The position numbers and the translations under genes are program-made. The notes under the pieces were generated by a model, which saw only the letters and a program-made list of their open reading frames with translations, had not been told where the DNA came from and ran no database searches. A stretch of 64,000 nt of DNA from Nymphaea colorata (Eukaryota; Streptophyta; Magnoliopsida; Nymphaeales; Nymphaeaceae), in the NCBI RefSeq assembly GCF_008831285.2, contig NC_045151.1, forward strand, positions 1,731,544-1,795,543. Reading direction: 5' to 3'. Below, in pieces: positions 57,745-64,000 of this stretch. Position 1 is the first letter of the stretch. Each line of letters begins with the position of its first letter.

Positions 57745-57972
57745 TATTTACCATTAGGGGTGGAAGAAAGAGAGGTAGAGGGGAGGGGGGAAGGGGGAAG
57801 AAGGAGAGGACGGGAAGAGGAGGATGGAGGACGGGAAGAGGAGCATGGGGGACGGGCCGGGCGGGGCCGCCATCGGGCCCTGCCCCGGCCGGGGACCCGG
57901 TTTTCCTGGCCCGGACTCGGGCCTGATCGGGCTGGGTACCCGATGGCGGCCCGGCCCGACGCCCAGGCCTAT
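57745..57972. repeat. GGGCC-type repeat with purine-rich left half
   Basis: A GGAGGGG/GGAAGAGGA purine run leads into a very GC-rich block of GGGCCGGG/CGGGCCC/GGCCCGGC words ending CCCAGGCCTA. It is one of the most GC-rich patches of the window. It generates open frames on both strands that I regard as compositional. Confidence 0.6.
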
Positions 57973-60900
57973 TTACCATTTGCAAAGAATGGCTGATATG
58001 GAATGAATAAATAACCAGTGTATATAGAAAACCTGATAAATTCACTATTGAAGAAAATGAAGTATGTAAGAACTAACGACATTACCCAATGAGACTATAC
58101 CAATAGCTTCTATAAATAGAGAGACTTCAATAAAGATGTGAAGTTATTGAGAGAGTGGTTTAGAAGACAAGCTACGATGTCATTGTGCCATCCACTCCAC
58201 ATCATTTCTTTAAGGCGATGCGTCTGTCATTTTTCAAGGTTTTTGTTAAAATGAATTGCGTAGAACTCAAGAAACCATTGTTTTAAGTCTCCTTTAGTTA
58301 TTGTCTATAACGTCATTACTTAGTAATTATGTTGTTTTTTTCCTTCGAGTTAATGGAGCCTTCAAGATCATTACTACATTATTTGCATAAAGTTTCAAGC
58401 ACATTTTCATTTTCGGGCCTACTTTTTGCCTAGACATCCATGCAAAATACCATCTTTTTGTAATTTTCTTATTAAAGACCATACTTTTCATGAAAATGGT
58501 CAAATAAGGGACTGAAATGAATTTCCAATAAATTGAAAAATGGAAAACATTAGTTTGCAATCTTTTTGGTATCACTCTCCATCACTACATCACGTTGTTA
58601 TCATTTTAACCAACATTTGTTGTTTTTTCGGGTTAATGAAAATTAACTTTAAGCCATCATTTGACAGTTCTTTTGTTAATGAAAATTGCAGCTTTGAAAA
58701 AAAATAAAAAAAAAGGTCCATTTTAGAAAGTATATGCAAATGGTTGGATGTAAAGTGAAAATTTGCCCAAATTTCAACACAAATTTCTGACTTTTCTTTC
58801 AGTTTTGTTACTTCAGAAATTATGGTCATTCTAATTCAACAGACATCTCGATTCTATTAATCTAATTCATAAAATCTTCTTGCACAACATTTGGTTCAAA
58901 AACCGAATTCAACAACATCGATTTTTGATATTGGAGAACTATGTTGTTCATAAGCATTTAATCTTGAAAGCAGCTTCAATGTCATCGACTTTAAGCTTGG
59001 AGAACGAAAGTGATCGTAAGCGGGCTTGTTGAAGGTGAACTCCATTGATTTAGCTCGGGCTTGTCATCAACAAGCTGACCTTCAGCAGTATATTGCGTTC
59101 ATTTGGCTCCTTTACCAGCGATATATGTTCATATAAAACGTATTTTACCCATGGGAGCGATATGGCAAAGATTCTACTTTGGTACTATCTGTTCGACCGT
59201 GTGTTTCACAGTCGCCTTGTTATTTAGAGTGGGGATCTTCGGCAAAAGGGAAAGCCCGGCGACCGGACTTCCAAGTTCCATCCACAGCCGTCGGCTGCCC
59301 AAGGTTGAAACGTCTTTCTTCTTCTAAAGCAGATAGGCGTTACCACAGGAATTCAAAAACTTCTATCTCCAACTGTTACTATTGCTCCATGCAATCTGCC
59401 ACCATTGTTCCGATGGGCAGACTTCTGCAGTGTCCAGCAATGCTGCCAGGAAGGAAGGAAATCTTCCTCTCCCAACTTTTCTTTCACTTTCCGCTTCACA
59501 CCGCTTCCCCCGAATCCCATCGCCTTTCCTGATGTAATGTTTTCTTTTTTTCAAAAGCTCGCTTCCCTGCTTTTGCAATTCGCTTCGTGTTTCCCTACAT
59601 TTTTCATTTATTGGCAATTACAGTCTGTAGGTCCTCTGTTCATTCACATCCGTGGGAGTGAATTTGGTGTATGATGACGAAGGGTGGTATGCACGGAGGG
59701 ACACATATGGCTCAGGGAAGCCCAACTTCAGGGCTCGATCCTTCCGACCGAGTCGCGTGCAAGGTGCAAGAGTGGGGAGCAGGAGCGGCGGCCTGGTTGA
59801 CGAGGGCAGCACTTGAAATGGGGCGCTGTCTCTTCATCATCTTCGTTGCCATCATCACTAGCACTACCATGATTGAATGGTGGCCCATGCTTGTCGCTCC
59901 ATTGATGGCCAAGAACAGGGGGAAGTATGATCTTCTCCCTTTCTCTTTCTCTTTTTCTGTTCCTTTCTCCCTCTTTCCGTGTGCAGCTGGTGGAAGGTAG
60001 AGGAAGAGGTGGGACTCATCTGTCCGTCTGTTCCTGTGCTAACGGTGTGGAGGCTAAAGACACGGTCAAGGCCTGAAAATAAAGAAGGGGTGGAGGAGGG
60101 GAAGAAAGGGAAAGAAGGGGAAAAAGGGAAAGAGACTAAAAAAGGAAAGGAAAGAAGAAGGGGAGGAGGGGTCGAAACTACAAGAGAGAGAAATTAGGGG
60201 AATTTTGGTTGGGAGGAAGAGGAGGAGGAGGAAGAAGAGGTGGTGGGAATTTACAGTTGGAGAGAAGTTAGTGGTGGGTCCAGAGACAAAAGCATCGCCT
60301 CCATTTCTTACGGAATTTTATGGTTAGATGGAAGTTTGTGGTGGGACACCAAAGCCGAGACATGTCCTCCATTTTTGATGCCTCACAAAAACGAACCACC
60401 GGCGACGCCATTTGCCTTTGATGATCCTCTTCTCTTGAGACAGTTTTTCTCTTTCCTTAGATCGTGAGCACAACAAGAAAGAAACTCCCCTCCCCAAAAA
60501 AGATCTCTCTCTCTCTCTCTTTCTCGTTCGCTATTCTTAAGGGCGACGCTGTCTTTGCTATTTTTCGAGTCCGTGTTTTTCTTTTCTTTTTCCTTTTCCT
60601 TTTGCTCCTTTTACCCGTCTTCTCTTCTGCTCTTCCTCCTCCTCTTTCTGCCCCACCCTTCTCTCTTTCTCTCTCTCTCTTTTTCTTCCTGGTTGTGTGT
60701 ACTGGGGAGGATTTAATCTCATTTATTTCGTTTTGTTATTTTTTCCATCAATAACTGGATGGTTTCTGCTTTCAGATTTAAGCATTAAAGGAACCGTTTT
60801 GGTTTGTGGGTAGAGAAGAGAGAATTGTTCTCCATTTTGGATTGGTGGTGGCAACGATGCAGAGAGGAGCAGAAGATGAATGCTGATGGGTGTAGTGGTG

Positions 60901-61383
60901 GTGGCCGAAGAATGGTTGTAGAAGGTGAGGATGGGAGAGATGCTTTCGGTCGGGGAGTTCCTCATTTGGCGTGTTAACGACAGAGGATACGGTGGGGAGG
61001 TAGACGACGACGACGACGGAAGGAGTGTTTGTTGTCTTAAGTTCGATACTTTCTATAACTGTGCGGCCTCTTCAATTCTGCATTCCTCGTAGCTTCTCGG
61101 GCTGCGAAGCTGTCTTTCATTGCAATGTCTCTCTGCCATTGAGACGATTCCACCTATTATGGAGGACTAGGGAGACAAAAGGGATAGGTAGATACAGAGA
61201 GGACACTGCTCTTGCGCGTGTGTGGGCGCGCGGGCACGAAGGGGGTGGTTGGGAGGGAACCATTGGAGGAAGAAGGTGAGGAATAAACAGAAAATGTTCA
61301 AGGAAGAAGATCCACCATCAGCGTGGGAATCAACTGTACGGAGATCTCGTGAGAATAGGCGAATTGGCGGTAGCATCTTCCGC
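57973..61383. other. Intergenic DNA and presumed promoter/5' leader of the PIP5K gene
   Basis: No separate gene is convincing. The 109-codon frame at 59671-60000 (+) has a hydrophobic segment (CLFIIFVAIITSTTM) but no known family and is not supported by codon pattern. Purine-rich tracts at 60080-60180 and pyrimidine-rich tracts at 60500-60700 (CTCTCT, CTTTTCCTTTTCC) are what one expects near a plant promoter or leader. Upstream in-frame ATGs at 61222 and 61294 precede the chosen PIP5K start without a stop. Confidence 0.4.
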
Positions 61384-64000
61384 ATGTCTGGTCAGCCGGT
61401 AGCTCACGTTGATGACGAGGAGGAGCAGAACAATGGCGGTGGTAGCGTCCGCGCCGAGAGGCTCCTCCCCAGTGGCGATTACTACACGGGCCACTTGTCG
61501 GGGAATCTTCCCCATGGAAAGGGAAAATACCTCTGGACGGATGGGTGTATGTATGAGGGCGACTGGTGCAAAGGGCAGACGACCGGCAAGGGCAAGTTCT
61601 CTTGGCCGTCCGGCGCCACCTTTGAGGGCGAATTCAAGAATGGTTTCATGGATGGCCTTGGTACCTACACTGGTGTCAATGGCGATACTTACAGGGGCCT
61701 CTGGGTGATGAATCTGAAGAATGGGTACGGGCAGAAGAGCTACGCCAATGGCGATTACTATGAGGGCTACTGGAGGAGTGGAGCCCAGGATGGGAATGGG
61801 AGGTATGTGTGGAGGAATGGGAATGAGTACGTTGGAGAATGGAAGAATGGGGTGATCCATGGCAAAGGTGTTCTCTCCTGGTCGAACGGCAACAGGTACG
61901 AGGGACAATGGGAGGATGGAGTCCCCAAAGGCAATGGAAGCTTCACCTGGGCAGATGGGAGCTGCTACATTGGCACATGGAGTAAGGATCCCAAGGAACA
62001 GAATGGGACTTACTTCCCATCCCGAACCTCCCCGGCTGCGAGTAATCCCAGTGGATGGGATCAGCAGGAGGTCTTCACGGTCGATCTCAAGGATTGCAAG
62101 ATATGCCCCGGGGAGAAGGTGTCCATCCTGCCCTCGCAGAAGACACTGAACTGGTCCGGCACGGAGGCCGATCCTGCGCAGAAGCAGGCAGCGTGGAAGC
62201 CGGACAAAGTTGCAGCGGACAATGCCGCCAAGCCTAGGAGGAGGATGGGATCGTTGGATGCGCCGAGGAAGAATGCCGTTCATACTGGTTCCACGGAGAA
62301 GGCGTTCGAGCGGATGTGTATATGGGAGACGAATGGGGACATCATCAATTGCGACATTGTCGACGGGAATCCGGTGCCGCTGTCTCCTTTGTCTCAAACG
62401 GGTGCTGAAACAGAAGGAGGCCTGCAACAGCAGGAGGAGTTTGAGTGGAAATTTGGAGGAAGGCAGCACCAAAAATGGCAGCCTAGGGAGGTCAAGAGGC
62501 AAGGAGAAACCATCGCTAAGGGACATAAAAACTACGAACTCATGCTCAATTTGCAGCTGGGGATCAGGTACCCTTTCTTCTTCTTCGACATCAACATCTT
62601 CTTCTCCTCTCCCTTATCTTTTTCCTTTTAGTTTTCTACCCATTTGTTTGTCTACCTTGAAAGTTCTGTCAGTTGTTCCTTTACCAACTAAATCAGCATA
62701 TGCTGTGTTACCAAATCAAGTTGATGCATCAAAATCTGGTTGTCTATCAAGTGACCCACACATGAGGTATTGCAAGTTAAATATCTTCTCCATCATATTC
62801 ACCGGCGGTCGGTTTTCAGAAGTTTTTGTGAAATGCGGAAGATGGATTGTCCAAATAAAGAATCTTTCGGCTTTTGCTTTAATGATTAGTTGTCTGTTTT
62901 CCAACTCTTTTGTCTTGGTCTTTTGCCGTGTTTCTCAAGTGAATTTGAATTTTGGGGATTCAAATGGGTCTGAGTCGATGTCCTAGTCATATCAGGTCCG
63001 GTCCGACTGAAGCCAGGTATTGTTCGACGGTGGGATTTGCCCGTATCTCCCGAGCCACGGATAGTTCAACGTGATCCGATAGATTCTAGATCCGAAGCTA
63101 AGGTAGCCTCTTCTGGGATGGACCCATAAATCCGAAGCCGAGGCTGCCCCTTCTGAAAAGGACCCGGAGCTCATGTCGAACCTGACCTTGTTCGTGTTGC
63201 ATTTTTGGTGCTACCCTGACTACTGTAGCTAATTGATACTTGACACTGGAGAATTGGTAGAGGGCGTTTCTTTCTGTTCGTTGAATGAAAAGCCGACATT
63301 ATTCATCGCTGACATGGAGGCTAAATTTGTGTAGGTAGTGAGGGGATGGTAGTAGACCGGACACAGCCTACGGCTTGTTATAAGTTATTCAGATTGTGTC
63401 CGAGTAAACATTTTTTTCTTGTACTCAACTGAGCATTTTCATTCCTTTTATATTGCATTTTCTTCAACTAGATGATTGTTTCTTCGTATTCTACTCAACA
63501 TTTTACATTGTCATTAATTGTGTCCTGTCATTTTCCTAGGCTTCAGTGAAAGAGTAGGAAGTTATGAAACTCCAAGTAACGTTCTCTTTACTTAGAAGTT
63601 CGTCAGATGTCTCCTGGTTCTTGGCTTCATTGGCTTATTCCATTTTTTCTTGTCCTCTCCATCCTTCGGGCTTATGAGATGCCAACAGATTCTAAACTGT
63701 ACTGTGTATCCTTGTTTCGAGGAATGCTGCAAGGCATAAACTTTTGAGGTGCCCAAATCCTGAATTGTTTTACCTAATTAAACCAGTACTCTAGGTTCTA
63801 GATATTGATTTAACATTTCATTATCTTATATCTTCCATGATTCATCAGGCATTCTGTGGGAAAACCTGGACCATCTAATTCTCGTGATCTCCGTGCGTCT
63901 GATTTTGACCCGAAGGAGAAGGTTTGGACAAAATTTCCTCCTGAAGGGTCAAAGCATACACCACCGCACCAGTCTGTGGAGTTCAGGTGGAAGGATTACT
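61384..64000 (+). CDS. PIP5K: MORN-repeat phosphatidylinositol-4-phosphate 5-kinase, 5' part (runs off window)
   Basis: This enzyme phosphorylates PtdIns4P to PtdIns(4,5)P2, mostly at the plasma membrane. Exon 1 is 61384-62567, the intron 62568-63848 (AG/GTACCC donor, CATCAG acceptor, phase 2), and exon 2 starts at 63849 and is cut by the window end. I chose the ATG giving [14 protein letters not shown] because it matches the usual short N-terminus before the first repeat; two in-frame ATGs upstream (61222, 61294) are possible alternatives. Residues about 32-213 form seven to eight MORN repeats ([38 protein letters not shown] and so on), the plant type B PIP5K N-terminus. A linker follows, then the start of the lipid kinase domain ([17 protein letters not shown], joined to HSVGK). 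After the splice come the expected RASDF and [13 protein letters not shown] motifs. The catalytic lysine and later motifs lie beyond the window. Confidence 0.93.
62568..63848 (+). other. First coding intron of the PIP5K gene (1,281 nt)
   Basis: GT/AG borders at phase 2 rejoin the family sequence exactly. Reading through the donor would add a phenylalanine-rich tail ending in TAG at about 62629-62631. No other feature is recognised inside, although a GC-richer stretch at 62990-63190 contains repeated TCCGAAGC words. Confidence 0.85.

Noticed and set aside
57732..58006. Several overlapping open frames on both strands in the GC-rich patch
   Set aside because: They are Gly/Arg/Pro-rich products of base composition within a GGGCC-type repeat.
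59671..60000. A 109-codon frame with one hydrophobic segment
   Set aside because: A single weak membrane-like segment, no family, and it ends in low-complexity serine/phenylalanine sequence.
61330..62526. A 398-codon open frame on the - strand opposite the PIP5K MORN repeats
   Set aside because: It lies wholly opposite a clear coding exon; the GC-rich, repeated MORN codons keep the antisense frame open. It has no known domain.

Overview
This is a window of flowering-plant nuclear DNA. The evidence is: intron-containing genes of plant-only families (an EIN3-binding F-box protein, a WVD2-like TPX2 protein, a PLS-class pentatricopeptide repeat protein and a MORN-type PIP5K), plant Ty3/gypsy chromovirus and Ty1/copia retrotransposons primed by initiator tRNA-Met, and many short terminal-inverted-repeat elements and microsatellites in AT-rich intergenic DNA. 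I could not fix the lineage from sequence alone.

Layout. About 1.86-5.5 kb: an ethylene-signalling F-box/LRR gene (EBF1/EBF2 type) on the + strand, with two coding exons, a long overlapping upstream ORF and a U-rich 3' region. About 5.5-12.3 kb: no convincing gene, with small hAT-like and other inverted-repeat elements. 12,359-17,820: a complete but inactivated Ty3/gypsy chromovirus on the - strand, with near-identical LTRs, a primer site, a polypurine tract and eight in-frame nonsense codons. 17.8-18.0 kb: a fragment of an older copia element. 19,585-25,014: a copia element on the + strand with a perfect 5-bp target duplication, a tandemly duplicated 5' LTR promoter, no recognisable gag and a changed reverse-transcriptase active-site residue. 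26,994-36,305: a seven-exon WVD2-like microtubule-associated protein gene on the - strand with a roughly 5-kb last intron. 38-48 kb: repeat-rich DNA with small inverted-repeat elements, an 858-bp tandem duplication and a copia fragment. 48,967-50,628: an intronless PLS-class PPR gene with E/E+ domain on the - strand. 51-61 kb: another duplicated, repeat-rich stretch. 61,384 to the right edge: the 5' part of a MORN-repeat phosphatidylinositol-4-phosphate 5-kinase gene on the + strand, cut by the window end.

The four host genes do not form a pathway or operon. They act in ethylene signalling, cortical microtubule organisation, organelle RNA processing and phosphoinositide signalling. I found no CRISPR array, rRNA gene or credible tRNA gene. 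The less routine signals are the 163-codon overlapping upstream ORF and poly-U region of the EBF gene, the all-transition decay of the gypsy element, the doubled copia promoter, and several families of short inverted-repeat elements built from repeated words (CTCGA-type, ATCCGAATC-type, GGGCC-type, GGCTCCGCC-type).
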